64,000 nucleotides of DNA from Desulfobacteraceae bacterium (GCA_014237465.1 JABZFM010000013.1:39602-103601), one strand, 5' to 3'. Numbered from the stretch's first letter, positions 1 to 9,430 are shown. Notes: a model not told the origin generated them from the letters alone. Numbers and translations: made by a program.

Positions 1-1
1 A

Positions 2-1063
2 GGCAATATCAAGCACATGGACCCGCATATGGTGGCCAGGGAAATTAACGGATATTTCCTGGAAGATAAAATCATCAAAGGAAAGCTTTATAATAAAGGG
101 ACCCTGGTGCCCAGTTTCGCTTACCTCCAGGATGACGGCTCCACATCCAGCGGGAACTGGCTGTATTGCAATTCATATACCAAAGAAGGCAATATGGCGG
201 CCCGAAAAATCAAGGCTGATCCATCCGGAATTGGTCTTTATTCCGGATGGGCCTGGTGCTGGCCGGTAAACCGCCGCATCCTGTATAACCGCGCATCCGT
301 GGATAAAATCGGCAAACCCTGGGCGCCTGAAAAACCGGTCATTGAATGGCATCGCAACGTATGGCGGGGAGATGTTCCGGACGGCGGGTGGCCGCCCCTT
401 TCAAAAGGAACAAAATCCAGATACCCGTTTATCATGCTGCCTGAGGGACATGCGCATATTTTCGGGTCGGGCTGCACGGACGGACCATTTCCTGAGCACT
501 ATGAACCGCTCGAAAGCCCGTTAAAAAGCCACCCTCTGTCTCCCCAGTTTGTTAATCCGGCTGTTAAGCGCTGGGATAGAGATGGCCAGGAAGGCCAAAT
601 GAATGCAAGGGCAACCAATGATCCCAGATTTCCCATTGTGTGCACGACGTATCGACTGGGAGAACACTGGCAGACCGGGATTATGACACGCTGGCAGCCA
701 TGGCTGGCCGAACTGGAACCGGGAATGTTTGTTGAAATCAGCGATGTTCTGGCAAAGGAATTAGGGATTAAAAAAGGCGAGATGGTCATTGTCGAATCAG
801 CAAGAGGGGCATTGGAAGCGGTCGCCATTGTCACCATTCGCTGGCAGCCGTTTAACGTTATGGGGAAAACCATTCACCAGGTGGGGATTCCCTGGCATTA
901 TGGCTGGGCAACTACGGCGGAAAGGAGCTATCACGCCACAGACAAAAAACCGGAAGTTTTTACGTTCGGGGATAGTGCAAACCTGGTGACGCCGAACATC
1001 GGCGATGCCAATACCATGATACCGGAAAGCAAATGCTTTATGGTTAATGTCCGTAAAAAATAA
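2..1063 (+). CDS. fdhA: Formate dehydrogenase alpha subunit, C-terminal fragment
   Basis: This is the 3' part of a molybdopterin oxidoreductase that oxidises formate to CO2; the gene begins before the window and the reading frame is open from base 2. About 353 residues are visible. The last 150 or so form the molybdopterin-dinucleotide-binding domain, with the segments TTYRLGEHWQTG and GIPWHYGW typical of FdnG/FdhA-type large subunits. The N-terminal [4Fe-4S] site and the catalytic Cys/Sec are outside the window and cannot be judged. The fdhB gene follows after 14 bases, so the two are one transcription unit. The family assignment is firm; periplasmic location is inferred from the similarity to Desulfovibrio-type FdhAB. 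Confidence 0.9.
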   Translation, partial: GNIKHMDPHMVAREINGYFLEDKIIKGKLYNKGTLVPSFAYLQDDGSTSSGNWLYCNSYTKEGNMAARKIKADPSGIGLYSGWAWCWPVNRRILYNRASVDKIGKPWAPEKPVIEWHRNVWRGDVPDGGWPPLSKGTKSRYPFIMLPEGHAHIFGSGCTDGPFPEHYEPLESPLKSHPLSPQFVNPAVKRWDRDGQEGQMNARATNDPRFPIVCTTYRLGEHWQTGIMTRWQPWLAELEPGMFVEISDVLAKELGIKKGEMVIVESARGALEAVAIVTIRWQPFNVMGKTIHQVGIPWHYGWATTAERSYHATDKKPEVFTFGDSANLVTPNIGDANTMIPESKCFMVNVRKK

Positions 1064-1077
1064 ATGAGGTGGCATAA

Positions 1078-1704
1078 ATGAATAATATGGCAATTTTCAT
1101 TGATATATCAAAATGTACAGCCTGCCGGGCATGCCAGGTCGCGTGTAAAAACTGGAACCAGTTAAAGGCCGAACAAACGGAGAACCGGGGCTCTCATGAA
1201 AATCCGCCGGATTTGTCGGCCCATACATGGAATCGCATTCGATGGGTTGAAGAGCTTAAAAACAGGAAAATTTCATGGTCTTTTTTCAATGATCGCTGTC
1301 GGCACTGCGATCCCCCCGATTGCAAGGATGCTGCAGATGAATTTGTAAAGGGAGCGATTATCAAGGATAAAACCGGAGCGGTCATATTTACTGAAAAGAT
1401 AAAAGCGATTGACCCTGATGAAATTTTGTCCGCATGCCCTTACGATATTCCACGGTATGACCCTGAAACCCGGATGATATATAAATGCAATTTCTGTTTC
1501 GACAGAATAAATGCCGGGTTAACTCCCGCATGTGTCAAAGCCTGTTCTACCGGCGCATTACAATTCGGCGATAAAACAAAAATGCTTCATTTGGCCCATG
1601 ACCGAATATCGCAACTGGGAAAGAATGCAACACTGTATCCGGGAGAGGATTATAATATATTCTGGGCATTGCCTGACAAAGCGTTATTAAAACATATTGG
1701 ATAA
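1078..1704 (+). CDS. fdhB: Formate dehydrogenase beta subunit, iron-sulfur protein
   Basis: This 208-residue ferredoxin-like protein carries electrons from the formate dehydrogenase catalytic subunit. Twelve cysteines are visible: a CxxCxxCxxxC set at residues 13-23, then CRHCDPPDC, ACP, CNFC and CVKAC, which is enough for three [4Fe-4S] clusters as in soluble Desulfovibrio FdhB. There is no hydrophobic C-terminal helix, so it is probably not a membrane-anchored FdnH-type subunit. An AGGTGG ribosome site lies just before the ATG. It directly follows the alpha subunit. The electron acceptor (cytochrome c or another carrier) is not encoded next to it. Confidence 0.92.
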   Translation: MNNMAIFIDISKCTACRACQVACKNWNQLKAEQTENRGSHENPPDLSAHTWNRIRWVEELKNRKISWSFFNDRCRHCDPPDCKDAADEFVKGAIIKDKTGAVIFTEKIKAIDPDEILSACPYDIPRYDPETRMIYKCNFCFDRINAGLTPACVKACSTGALQFGDKTKMLHLAHDRISQLGKNATLYPGEDYNIFWALPDKALLKHIG

Positions 1705-1744
1705 TTGTATATGAATAGAATCTCTCCAAATTTTATTTTTCGGT

Positions 1745-1860
1745 CATCGAGGAAGGTACGACATCAAGCAATCTCATCAGAAAAGGGGGGCTGCTTTGTC
1801 ACTTTCCCTCTCTGCCACGCCAAAAGTGTGGCTCGCAAAGACAAACCAAAACAACAGGTT
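1745..1860 (-). repeat. Dispersed repeat, copy 1 (reverse orientation)
   Basis: Read on the minus strand, this stretch carries TTTGGTTTGTCTTTGCGAG, then a variable part, then a GAGATTGCTT end. The same order occurs on the plus strand at 59721-59808 and in shortened form at 56682-56752. It fills most of the gap between fdhB and the next gene. It is a non-coding dispersed element of unknown mobility, recognised by comparing the three copies by eye. Confidence 0.6.
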
Positions 1861-1899
1861 TTCGTGCAACCAATTAGCAGTTAGGATACAGGAGGTTAT

Positions 1900-2685
1900 A
1901 TGGCCAATTCTAATTCATCAAAAGGTGGTGGCAAAGTGGGCAAAGACTACATTCCCGGAATGTACAAAAAAGAAAGGCCCACGGTTTATGAAACAGTTGA
2001 AAAAGCATTCCAGGAATGGGAAAAAAGTCGAGAAATCAGGGCGAAACAAACAAACAAAAATTTCCCGATCGTCTGTTTTTCACGTAAAATCGGGGTGGGT
2101 GCTTTGGAAATAGCTGATATTATTGGTAAAAAAATCGGCTACGCCGTTATAGATCGTGAAATACTAGAACATCTTTCCGGTCGCAGCCAGCTTGACGATA
2201 AACTTTCCGCCTTTGTTAATGAACGATGTCCGGGTGAAATGGAAGATATTTTCGCCATGTTTTTTGGTGTAAAGGCATTTACGCAAAGCGAATATTCACG
2301 TCTGTTATTCAGGACCATTTTTTCATTTGCGGAGATAGGGCCGTCAATTTTTGTCGGCAGGGGCGCCCATCTTATTTTACCAAGAGATCGTGTACTTTCC
2401 GTGAGACTTATTTGCAGTAATGAATACCGGGTCAAACGATTGGCTGACAATCTAAACATATCAACAACCGCGGCAAAATTGAAACTGAATCATTTTGATG
2501 TCGAACAAAAAAACTTTTTCAGAAGAATTTATAATCTAAAAAAAGCTTCCCCCTATGAATTTGATATGGTCATCAACCGGGATTACATTCAGGATGCGCA
2601 GCAAGCTGCTGAAATTATAATAACAGCGTTAATACAAAAATTCGGAATGGTGAATTTGGGTGCTAATCCAACCTTACAAATATAA
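1900..2685 (+). CDS. Cytidylate-kinase-like family protein, paralogue 1
   Basis: The 261-residue product resembles the Cytidylate_kin2 family of P-loop-fold proteins. The conserved core is CFSRKIGVGALEIAD near residue 70, IDREILEHL about 30 residues later, and FVGRGAHLILP near residue 155. The glycine-rich loop lacks the usual GxxGxGKS/T lysine, so nucleotide kinase activity is uncertain. The N-terminal 55 residues are a basic Gly/Lys-rich extension shared almost word for word with the product of 3676-4455. An AGGAGG ribosome site precedes the ATG. It sits between fdhB and fdhE, which suggests a link to formate dehydrogenase assembly or regulation, but its substrate is unknown. Confidence 0.8.
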   Translation: MANSNSSKGGGKVGKDYIPGMYKKERPTVYETVEKAFQEWEKSREIRAKQTNKNFPIVCFSRKIGVGALEIADIIGKKIGYAVIDREILEHLSGRSQLDDKLSAFVNERCPGEMEDIFAMFFGVKAFTQSEYSRLLFRTIFSFAEIGPSIFVGRGAHLILPRDRVLSVRLICSNEYRVKRLADNLNISTTAAKLKLNHFDVEQKNFFRRIYNLKKASPYEFDMVINRDYIQDAQQAAEIIITALIQKFGMVNLGANPTLQI

Positions 2686-2741
2686 ATAGAATTCTTTTTT
2701 TAAGTGCAAAAAATAAAAATCCTAAAAAAACGGGGTTTCTT

Positions 2742-3653
2742 ATGTCAAGTCACATTAAGACAGAAAACCATAAAAATACACCCCTTCAAAAGAAACTTGC
2801 GCGAATGCATCTTCTTCAGGACAACATGCCGCAATATAAAGACATGTTAAATCTTTTTGAACTGATTATAAAAGAAAGAGAAAAATATAAGGCCAAGTTG
2901 TCATCTGCGATAGATCTGCACGATATCCAAGATCCTGTTTATTATGATTTAAAATTACAAAAAGGCCTTCCGCTCCTGGTTAAAAACGACATCAAATTTG
3001 ACAATGCGCTCATGACTGCGTATTTCACAGCGCTCTTAAGTATTGTTAAAACAAAATCCAATCACAGTGTTGAACATATTGAAGCTCTGATTAATCAGAA
3101 AGAAAAATTGAACTTTGAGACACTCTTTAATGAGTATTTACATAATGAATCATCCTTGCCGCGTAATACTTTATTGGAATTTCTGATTAATCAAACCCTA
3201 AACCTAGTTCTGGAAACCTATGCTGACCATTTAAAGCATCACATAAAATTTGACAAATGGGAGAATGGCTTTTGTCCGGTATGCGGTGAGCATCCTGCAA
3301 TGGCTGCGTTAAAGGTTGATACCGGGGAAAGAATATTAATCTGCCCGGCTTGCGCCAGCGAGTGGCATTTTCAGCGAACAAAATGCCCTTTTTGTAAAAA
3401 TCAGGATCAACAGCAGTTGTCATATCTTTTTGTTGAAAATGACGACAAATATCGAATCGAACTTTGTGACGAATGCCGGCAATATCTAAAGACAATCGAT
3501 CTGCGAAAAGTAACCCCAAACATAATCACTGATATCGATTATGAAATTGAAAATATAGTTACACTTCATCTAGACATTATTGCCCGGGATAAAGGATTTA
3601 TAAATAATCACCCTGACGATTCATCTTCGGCCGTCACTCAATTCGATAATTAA
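2742..3653 (+). CDS. fdhE: Formate dehydrogenase accessory protein FdhE
   Basis: FdhE is needed for formation of active formate dehydrogenase and binds iron through paired cysteines. The 303-residue product has the hallmark four CxxC motifs in its C-terminal half: CPVC, CPAC, CPFC and CDEC, with the intervening ASEWHF segment typical of the family. The N-terminal half is helical and charged, as expected. Length matches the family. It stands between two near-identical cytidylate-kinase-like genes and follows fdhAB, supporting a role in maturing that enzyme. Confidence 0.93.
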   Translation: MSSHIKTENHKNTPLQKKLARMHLLQDNMPQYKDMLNLFELIIKEREKYKAKLSSAIDLHDIQDPVYYDLKLQKGLPLLVKNDIKFDNALMTAYFTALLSIVKTKSNHSVEHIEALINQKEKLNFETLFNEYLHNESSLPRNTLLEFLINQTLNLVLETYADHLKHHIKFDKWENGFCPVCGEHPAMAALKVDTGERILICPACASEWHFQRTKCPFCKNQDQQQLSYLFVENDDKYRIELCDECRQYLKTIDLRKVTPNIITDIDYEIENIVTLHLDIIARDKGFINNHPDDSSSAVTQFDN

Positions 3654-3675
3654 TCAATAGAATACAGGGGGTCAT

Positions 3676-4455
3676 ATGGCTAATTCTAAATCATCCAAAG
3701 GTGGTGGCAAAGCGGACAAAGGCTACATTCCCGGAATGTACAAAAAAGAAAGGCCCAAGGTTTATGAAACCGTTGAAAAAGCATTCCATGAATGGGAAAA
3801 AAGTCGAGAGATCAGGGCGAAACAACCGAAAAAGAAATTTCCGATGGTCTGTTTTTCACGTAAAATCGGGGCGGGAGCTTTAGAAATAGCTGATATTGTT
3901 GGTAAAAAAATCGGCTACCGTGTCATAGATCGTGAAATGCTGGAACATCTTACCGATCGCAAACATCAGAGCAGAATACTTGATGCTTTAGATAGCGAAC
4001 GATGTCCAGGTGCCATTGAGGACGTTATATCTATGATTTTTGGTCAAAAAACCTTTGCCCAAAGCGAATATTCTCACCTGTTATTTAAAACAATCTTTTC
4101 TATTGCTGATATAGGGCCGGCTATTTTTGTCGGCAGGGGTGCTCATCTTATTTTACCAAGAGACCGAGTATTTGCCGTGAGACTTATTTGCAGTAATGAA
4201 TTCCGAATTAAAAAAATAGCTGAAATGCTCAAAATATCCGAGAATACGGCATCGTTACGACTTAACCATCTTGATATTGATCAAAAAAATTTTTATAGTA
4301 GAATCTACGATCAAAAAGATGCGTCGCCATATGAATTTGATATGGTCATCAACCGGGATTACATTCAGGATGCGCATCAAATAGCTGAAATTATTAAGAC
4401 AGCGCTTATCCAAAAATTCGGAATGGTGAATTTGGGCGCTGGTTCAATGTCATAA
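3676..4455 (+). CDS. Cytidylate-kinase-like family protein, paralogue 2
   Basis: This 259-residue protein is a close duplicate of the product of 1900-2685. The N-terminal basic tail, the CFSRKIGAGALEIAD core, IDREMLEHL, FVGRGAHLILP and the C-terminal QKFGMVNLGA segment all match. The region before the start codon is also alike, with AGGGGG before ATG here and AGGAGG before ATG there, so the duplication included the ribosome site. The largest divergence is in the middle, about residues 95-125 and 175-215. As in its sister, the P-loop lacks a canonical lysine. Function is unknown; the position next to fdhE is the only functional clue. Confidence 0.8.
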   Translation: MANSKSSKGGGKADKGYIPGMYKKERPKVYETVEKAFHEWEKSREIRAKQPKKKFPMVCFSRKIGAGALEIADIVGKKIGYRVIDREMLEHLTDRKHQSRILDALDSERCPGAIEDVISMIFGQKTFAQSEYSHLLFKTIFSIADIGPAIFVGRGAHLILPRDRVFAVRLICSNEFRIKKIAEMLKISENTASLRLNHLDIDQKNFYSRIYDQKDASPYEFDMVINRDYIQDAHQIAEIIKTALIQKFGMVNLGAGSMS

Positions 4456-4583
4456 ACAGGTTACACCATGGAAACAAACAGGTTACACCTTATTTTCACA
4501 AACAGGATTCAAATGCCACGGCATTTTCTTAAAAAATCCGCTTTTCCAATTGGTTATTCCAGTCAGCAGCCTTTTCCTTTTTG

Positions 4584-4600
4584 GGGCACGACTTTTGCAT
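4584..4600 (+). promoter_or_regulatory. Predicted sigma-54 promoter of hydBGDA
   Basis: The bases GGGCACGACTTTTGCA show the -24 GG and -12 GC dinucleotides separated by exactly ten bases and match the consensus at nearly every position. A start of transcription near 4610 would leave a leader of about 107 bases before hydB. No better sigma-70 promoter was seen in the gap. A short open frame that spans this site (4468-4695) is judged spurious. Confidence 0.7.
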
Positions 4601-4716
4601 ATTTTATTTTAAAAAGGAAGCATGTATTGAAACGATCCAAAAATCTTTGCGGCAATTGTTTTGTTCATGATTTTTCATGGAGTTGCCTAACATAAATTGA
4701 GGAAGGATTTTTTAAA

Positions 4717-5754
4717 ATGCTTTTTAAAACAATAAAAAAACAGGATTTTTTTGACGTCTTTCTTCCGGATACTCAATGCATCGGGCCTAAAAAAGTCGGA
4801 ACAAATACCAACGGCAAACCGATTTATCAATTTTTGCCCTTTTCATCATTTGATGAGATAGACCTTGATTACGATACAACCGAATATTCAGCCAAAACAT
4901 ATTTCCTTCCGTATAAAGAGACCCTTTCTTCTTTTAGCTTTAAAGACAATGACTGGACACAGGAAATTAAATACCGCACCCGGCCCAGGGTGATCATCGG
5001 GTTGCATCCATGCGATATAAACGGGCTGATTAAGCTTGATAAAGTTTTTGAAAAAACCTTATTCCCGAACCCCTATTATATTACAAGACGGCAAAATACA
5101 TTTGTCGTAGGGATTGATTGTAAAGAGCCTTGTGATGGCGGATTCTGCTCCTCGGTGGGTGCAAATACCGTGACCCATGGATTTGATTTATTCTTAACCG
5201 ACATCGGGGACCGGTATTTCGTGAAAATCGGGTCGGATCGGGCGTTTAATGCCCTTCAAAAAATTAAAACCAGTGAAATTACCAAAAAGGACAACGAGAT
5301 TTATCTTCAAATAAGAAATAAATTCGAGGGTAGTTTTGAAAAAACCGTGCATGTGGAAAATCTCCCCAACCTGCTTGATATCGAATTTGAATCCGATGTT
5401 TGGAGAAAATGGGGAGAAAAGTGTCTGAGCTGCGGCGCCTGTGCCATGGTTTGTCCCACCTGTTATTGTTACGGTGTCACCGAACATATATCCATGGACT
5501 TTAACAAAAGCGATAAAATCAAACAACTCTATTCATGCAATTTAAATGATTTTGCGCAAGTTGCCGGAGGACATAATTTCAGACCCGAACCTGCCACACG
5601 CCTCAAATATCGTTATTATCATCAGCACCGCGGCTTTGTGGAATCATTCGGCCAGCCTATGTGCGTGGGGTGCAACCGGTGTGGTCGGGTATGCCTTGCC
5701 GGCATCAATCCCACCGATGTTATTTCCGATTTGCAAAGGGAGCAAAAACGATGA
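4717..5754 (+). CDS. hydB: Soluble [NiFe] hydrogenase beta subunit (iron-sulfur)
   Basis: This 345-residue protein belongs to the HydB / anaerobic sulfite reductase A-type family that passes electrons between the flavin subunit and the hydrogenase core. Two ferredoxin-type cysteine sets are clear: [14 protein letters not shown] near residue 237 and [14 protein letters not shown] near residue 317. The order beta, gamma, delta, alpha is that of the archaeal and bacterial group 3b (sulfhydrogenase-type) enzymes. Its stop overlaps the next start (ATGA), indicating translational coupling. The group 3b assignment rests on gene order and cofactor set. Confidence 0.88.
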   Translation: MLFKTIKKQDFFDVFLPDTQCIGPKKVGTNTNGKPIYQFLPFSSFDEIDLDYDTTEYSAKTYFLPYKETLSSFSFKDNDWTQEIKYRTRPRVIIGLHPCDINGLIKLDKVFEKTLFPNPYYITRRQNTFVVGIDCKEPCDGGFCSSVGANTVTHGFDLFLTDIGDRYFVKIGSDRAFNALQKIKTSEITKKDNEIYLQIRNKFEGSFEKTVHVENLPNLLDIEFESDVWRKWGEKCLSCGACAMVCPTCYCYGVTEHISMDFNKSDKIKQLYSCNLNDFAQVAGGHNFRPEPATRLKYRYYHQHRGFVESFGQPMCVGCNRCGRVCLAGINPTDVISDLQREQKR

Positions 5755-6659
5755 AAAAAATTATGCAGTCTTACGACATCAGGCATGAAACGGATATGGT
5801 GGAACCGCTTGATTTCAACCGGCGCAGCCGATTAAAGGACGTGGACAGATGTTTTAAAGCGGAAATAACCAATGTGATCCGCCTCACTGATATGGAAAAA
5901 CTGTTCCAGATAAGGATGGTAAACGATAAAGACTGGGAACGGTTTACGTTTCTTCCCGGACAATTTGTAATGCTTGAATTGCCCGGTTACGGTGAAATAC
6001 CCATCTCATTTTCAAGCTCCCCGTCTATTAGAAGCACCATTGAGCTGTGTATCCGAAAAGCCGGAAAAGTGACACAGGCGCTTCACAAAGCAAAGCGCGG
6101 CGCCATTGTCGGGCTTAGAGGCCCTTTTGGGACCTATTTTCCCATGGAACCGATGAAAGGGAACAATATCCTTCTCATTGCCGGCGGGCTGGGCCTGGCT
6201 CCTTTGCGGGCACCAATCAGCTTTGTGATTGAAAACCGGGCTGACTTCAAAGAAGTTCACATTCTGTATGGGGCCAAAGATCCGTCACAGCTTCTTTTTG
6301 ACTACCAGTACGAAGAATGGCACCGCATTGATGATATCAACCTAGAGGTAATCGTGGAACAGCCCGATAAATCATGGATCGGGCCGGTGGGGTTAATCAC
6401 CAAACTTTTAGATGATATCCAAATCACTCCGGATGAAACTTATGCCATCGTCTGCGGACCGCCCATCATGTTTAAATTCGTATGTAAACGGCTAAGCGAG
6501 ATGGGGGTTCCCATGCAGCGAATGTTTGTATCCCTTGAACGCAGAATGCACTGCGGTGTTGGAAAATGCTGCCGGTGCAATATCGGTTCCACTTATACCT
6601 GTTTAGACGGTCCGGTTTTCGATTTCTGGACGGTCATGAATTTAAAGGAAGCCATTTGA
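5751..6659 (+). CDS. hydG: Soluble [NiFe] hydrogenase gamma subunit (FAD/NAD(P)-binding)
   Basis: This flavoprotein subunit transfers electrons between NAD(P)H and the hydrogenase iron-sulfur chain. The ATG at 5751 overlaps the upstream stop and is preferred over an in-frame upstream codon inside hydB; it gives 302 residues. An FAD domain with [11 protein letters not shown] and PISFSSSP comes first, then a nucleotide-binding domain with [13 protein letters not shown], and a C-terminal [2Fe-2S] motif CGVGKCCRC ending in TCLDGPVF, as in dihydroorotate dehydrogenase B-type proteins. All expected elements are intact. Confidence 0.9.
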   Translation: MKKIMQSYDIRHETDMVEPLDFNRRSRLKDVDRCFKAEITNVIRLTDMEKLFQIRMVNDKDWERFTFLPGQFVMLELPGYGEIPISFSSSPSIRSTIELCIRKAGKVTQALHKAKRGAIVGLRGPFGTYFPMEPMKGNNILLIAGGLGLAPLRAPISFVIENRADFKEVHILYGAKDPSQLLFDYQYEEWHRIDDINLEVIVEQPDKSWIGPVGLITKLLDDIQITPDETYAIVCGPPIMFKFVCKRLSEMGVPMQRMFVSLERRMHCGVGKCCRCNIGSTYTCLDGPVFDFWTVMNLKEAI

Positions 6660-6674
6660 TGAAAGGAAACTGCC

Positions 6675-7433
6675 ATGAAATATCTGGGCATTGAACCCCA
6701 AAAACCAAAGATTGCGGTGTTTGATTTTACCGGATGCGAGGGATGCCAACTCCAATTGTTGAATAAGGAAGAGACCCTGGCTGATTTTCTGAGCGCGGTG
6801 GAGATCGTTTGTTTTCGCGAAGCCTCATCTTTATGTTCCGATGATTATGACATTGCTATCGTTGAAGGCGCGGTTTCCCGAAATGATGAGGTCAAGCGAC
6901 TTGAAAAAATTCGTGAAACCGCAAAAGTAGTGGTTGCACTGGGTAGTTGCGCATGCTTTGGCGGCGTGAACCGGTTAAAAAATGAATTTGATTTAAAAGC
7001 AGCGAACAAGGAAGTTTACGGCAAAGACCCAAAGGAGACCATCAATGTACGACCGGTAAAGGATATCATACCGGTGGATATTGAAATTCCCGGATGCCCG
7101 GTCTCAAAGGCCGAGGTGGAATCTCTCATTTGTCATGTGGTATGGGACAGCCCCTTTCAACTCCCTGTATACCCGGTTTGCGTTGAATGCAAACAGCGGT
7201 TTACAACCTGTTTGTTTGATATAGGGCAAATGTGTCTGGGGCCGATTACCAGAGCCGGCTGCAATGCCCCCTGCCCTGCAGGGGGGATTGGCTGCTGGGG
7301 ATGCCGGGGGCCGGCTGTTGAACCGAACTACAAATCATTTTTTGCCATTGTTAAAGAAAAAGGATTTTCTGATATTGAACTAAAGGAACGATTGAACTTT
7401 TTCGGTGCATTTGGGGAGGTTAATGTATCATGA
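6675..7433 (+). CDS. hydD: Soluble [NiFe] hydrogenase delta (small) subunit
   Basis: The 252-residue small subunit carries iron-sulfur clusters next to the nickel site. The proximal-cluster motif FTGCEGCQLQL is at residues 18-28, GSCACFGG follows near residue 95, and GCPVSKAE near 140. A C-terminal set of eight or more cysteines (CVECKQRFTTC through GCWGC) can bind two further clusters, as in HydD/MvhG-type subunits. There is no Tat signal, so the enzyme is cytoplasmic. It overlaps hydA by four bases (ATGA). Confidence 0.92.
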   Translation: MKYLGIEPQKPKIAVFDFTGCEGCQLQLLNKEETLADFLSAVEIVCFREASSLCSDDYDIAIVEGAVSRNDEVKRLEKIRETAKVVVALGSCACFGGVNRLKNEFDLKAANKEVYGKDPKETINVRPVKDIIPVDIEIPGCPVSKAEVESLICHVVWDSPFQLPVYPVCVECKQRFTTCLFDIGQMCLGPITRAGCNAPCPAGGIGCWGCRGPAVEPNYKSFFAIVKEKGFSDIELKERLNFFGAFGEVNVS

Positions 7434-8707
7434 AAATAAATATAAATGTGGACGTCCACCACCTTACCCGAGTGGAAGGTCATGGAAACATTAAAATCCA
7501 GGTTAAAGACGGCGAAATCAAGGAAGCCAGATGGGATATCGTTGAGACACCCCGGTTTTTTGAAGTCATGTTCAAAAACAAACATTACACCACTATTGGT
7601 ATTCTTGCGGCCCGAATCTGCGGCATCTGCTCCATCAGCCACTGCCTGTGCAGTATCCGGGCCACTGAAAACGCCTTTAAAGTGACGATTCCGGAAACAG
7701 CCGCTAAATTACGACTTCTGGCAAAACACGGTGAAACACTCCAAAGCCATTTACTGCATGTGCTTTTCCTGGCGGCACCGGATTTTTTCAATGAACCGAG
7801 CGTGCTCCCTTTGATTGAAAAAAAGCCTGAAGTAATCGCCATCGCTGCCCGGCTTAAAGGCCTTTCCAACCGGCTGTGCGATACTGTTGCCGGGAGAACC
7901 ACTCACCCCGTTGCCTTCCAGGTGGGCGGCGTGACGATGGTGCCGCAAAAAAGACATTTGCTTGGTTTGCGGGATGAACTAAAACGATCCCTTGATGATT
8001 TGCAGATTGTGGCAGACCTGTTTTCCTCATTTACACTCCCTAATTTTATCAGGGAGACGGAATTTGTATCCCTTAAAGGAGAAAAAGAATACCCCTTTAT
8101 CGGCGGGTCATTGATATCCAGCGATGGTGTTGAACAAAAAGAACAGGATTACCGGCCCATGACCAATGAATATGTAGATAAAAACAACACATCCAAGTGG
8201 TCTAAACTGTCCCGGGAATCATATGCGGTCGGTGCGCTTGCCCGATTTAACAACAACGCCCAGCTTATTCATCCAAAAGCTGCCGAAGTTGCCGCTAAAC
8301 TTGGCTTAAAGCCTGTGTGCCATAATCCGTTTATGAACAATGTGGCCCAGCTTGTTGAATGTGTTCATGTGGTCCATGAAGCAATCCGTTTAATTGACGA
8401 ACTGGTTGAATCCGATCCGGGGGAGACGATGGCGAAAGTGACGCCGAAAGCCGGCGAAGGGGTCGGCGCAGTGGAAGCCCCGCGCGGAATTTTGTTTCAT
8501 CACTATAAATACGACAAAACCGGGCGGATATTAAAAGCCAATTGCGTGGTACCCACGACCCAGAACAATGCAAACATCCACCATGATATGAAGAGCCTTG
8601 TCAACAAATTTGGATTAACTAAAGAAATGACCGACGAAAAACTCGAACTTTTATGCTCCATGCTGGTTCGATCCTATGATCCGTGTATTTCCTGTTCAGT
8701 GCATTAA
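7430..8707 (+). CDS. hydA: Soluble [NiFe] hydrogenase alpha (large, catalytic) subunit
   Basis: The 425-residue catalytic subunit binds the NiFe(CN)2CO centre. The N-terminal ligand motif is RICGICSISHCL near residue 62, preceded by HHLTRVEGHG, and the C-terminal motif is DPCISCSVH. The reading frame ends immediately after that histidine. Most large subunits carry a C-terminal extension that a dedicated protease removes after nickel insertion; none is encoded here, so this enzyme would not need that step. No hydrogenase endopeptidase gene is visible in the window, which agrees. Maturation genes hypCDE and hypF lie about 9-14 kb downstream. Confidence 0.93.
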   Translation: MKININVDVHHLTRVEGHGNIKIQVKDGEIKEARWDIVETPRFFEVMFKNKHYTTIGILAARICGICSISHCLCSIRATENAFKVTIPETAAKLRLLAKHGETLQSHLLHVLFLAAPDFFNEPSVLPLIEKKPEVIAIAARLKGLSNRLCDTVAGRTTHPVAFQVGGVTMVPQKRHLLGLRDELKRSLDDLQIVADLFSSFTLPNFIRETEFVSLKGEKEYPFIGGSLISSDGVEQKEQDYRPMTNEYVDKNNTSKWSKLSRESYAVGALARFNNNAQLIHPKAAEVAAKLGLKPVCHNPFMNNVAQLVECVHVVHEAIRLIDELVESDPGETMAKVTPKAGEGVGAVEAPRGILFHHYKYDKTGRILKANCVVPTTQNNANIHHDMKSLVNKFGLTKEMTDEKLELLCSMLVRSYDPCISCSVH

Positions 8708-8716
8708 ATATAGGCT

Positions 8717-8758
8717 GAAGGTAGAAGGTGGAAGGTGGAAGGTAGAAGGTAGAAGGTA
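8717..8758. repeat. Short tandem repeat, six 7-base units
   Basis: The unit GAAGGT(A/G) is repeated six times head to tail just after the hydA stop codon. It has no obvious coding role. It begins the repeat-rich stretch that separates the hydrogenase operon from the toxin-antitoxin patch. Confidence 0.85.
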
Positions 8759-8784
8759 GAAAACATTACAAGTGAATAAGCTCC

Positions 8785-8866
8785 CCCGTCATTCCGGCAG
8801 ATGCCGGAATCCAGTAGTTTTTCAGGCTTCCAGCAGCTTGGATGCCGGATCAAGCCCGGCATGACG
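8785..8866. repeat. Palindromic repeat element (CGTCATTCCGGC family)
   Basis: The stretch opens with CGTCATTCCGGCAGATGCCGG and closes with GCCCGGCATGACG, so the ends are imperfect inverted copies, and the left arm contains its own small hairpin (CCGGCA...TGCCGG). Such non-coding palindromes are common as dispersed elements in Desulfobacterota genomes. It may fold at the 3' end of the hydBGDA transcript. Confidence 0.7.
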
Positions 8867-8917
8867 AGAGAACTTTGGACTCTCAAGTTCTTAAGCTGAA
8901 AAGGTATTAAACCGGAA

Positions 8918-9058
8918 AAGTTAAAAGTGATCTAAAGTTTGAAGTGATCTAAAGTTGTGGTTAATGCCTTCGGTATTGTCAATTTTATAATAAAAATGAT
9001 CGCGCGTTTCGCGCAGTCAACAACTTTAGGCAATTTAGCTCACTTTAGTCACTTCACA
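8918..9058. repeat. Imperfect inverted repeat element (AACTTTAG/CTAAAGTT arms)
   Basis: The left arm contains AGTGATCTAAAGTT twice and the right arm contains CAACTTTAG and TCACTT segments in reverse orientation. Between them lie a short GCCTTCGGTA hairpin and CGCGCGTTTCGCGC. The arrangement looks like one dispersed folded element. No protein is encoded. Confidence 0.5.
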
Positions 9059-9430
9059 CTTTTTGAGTTTTGAAATATTTTGCCATAAAATACAAAAAAC
9101 TTAGAAACTAATATATACATCAGAAAGTTGGAAATATGAACATACGCTTTTTTTTTTAAATCCCCTGCAAGGCTTTTGTCATCCCTCCTGTGGCTAATCG
9201 CCGCCCATTCCTTTTTTGTTGGAATTCTGCTCATTATTCAACCTGCAAATCTCATAAAATTTATGGGATTTGCTGAAATCCATGAATCTCATCCTCCGGA
9301 TTATGTGTAAGAAATAAAAAGAGTGGAATACCTGGCCAGCATTGACGCCATTAAGCGTATTGTGCGACAGCTTGAGGATGTTTGCGGAGATTTAAAGACG
9401 TTTTAACATGTGGTGGGCCTTTCCTCGTTT
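9059..9430. other. AT-rich intergenic stretch with a coding-like scrap
   Basis: No gene is supported here. Bases 9331-9405 read in one frame as a 25-residue C-terminal scrap (EYLASIDAIKRIVRQLED then VCGDLKTF and stop) that looks like the end of a lost gene, but nothing upstream continues the frame. No promoter or terminator was recognised. Confidence 0.4.

Noticed and set aside
4468..4695. 75-residue open frame before hydB
   Set aside because: It has no ribosome site or family pattern and spans the predicted sigma-54 promoter; two AACAGGTTACACC copies at its start explain its odd look.
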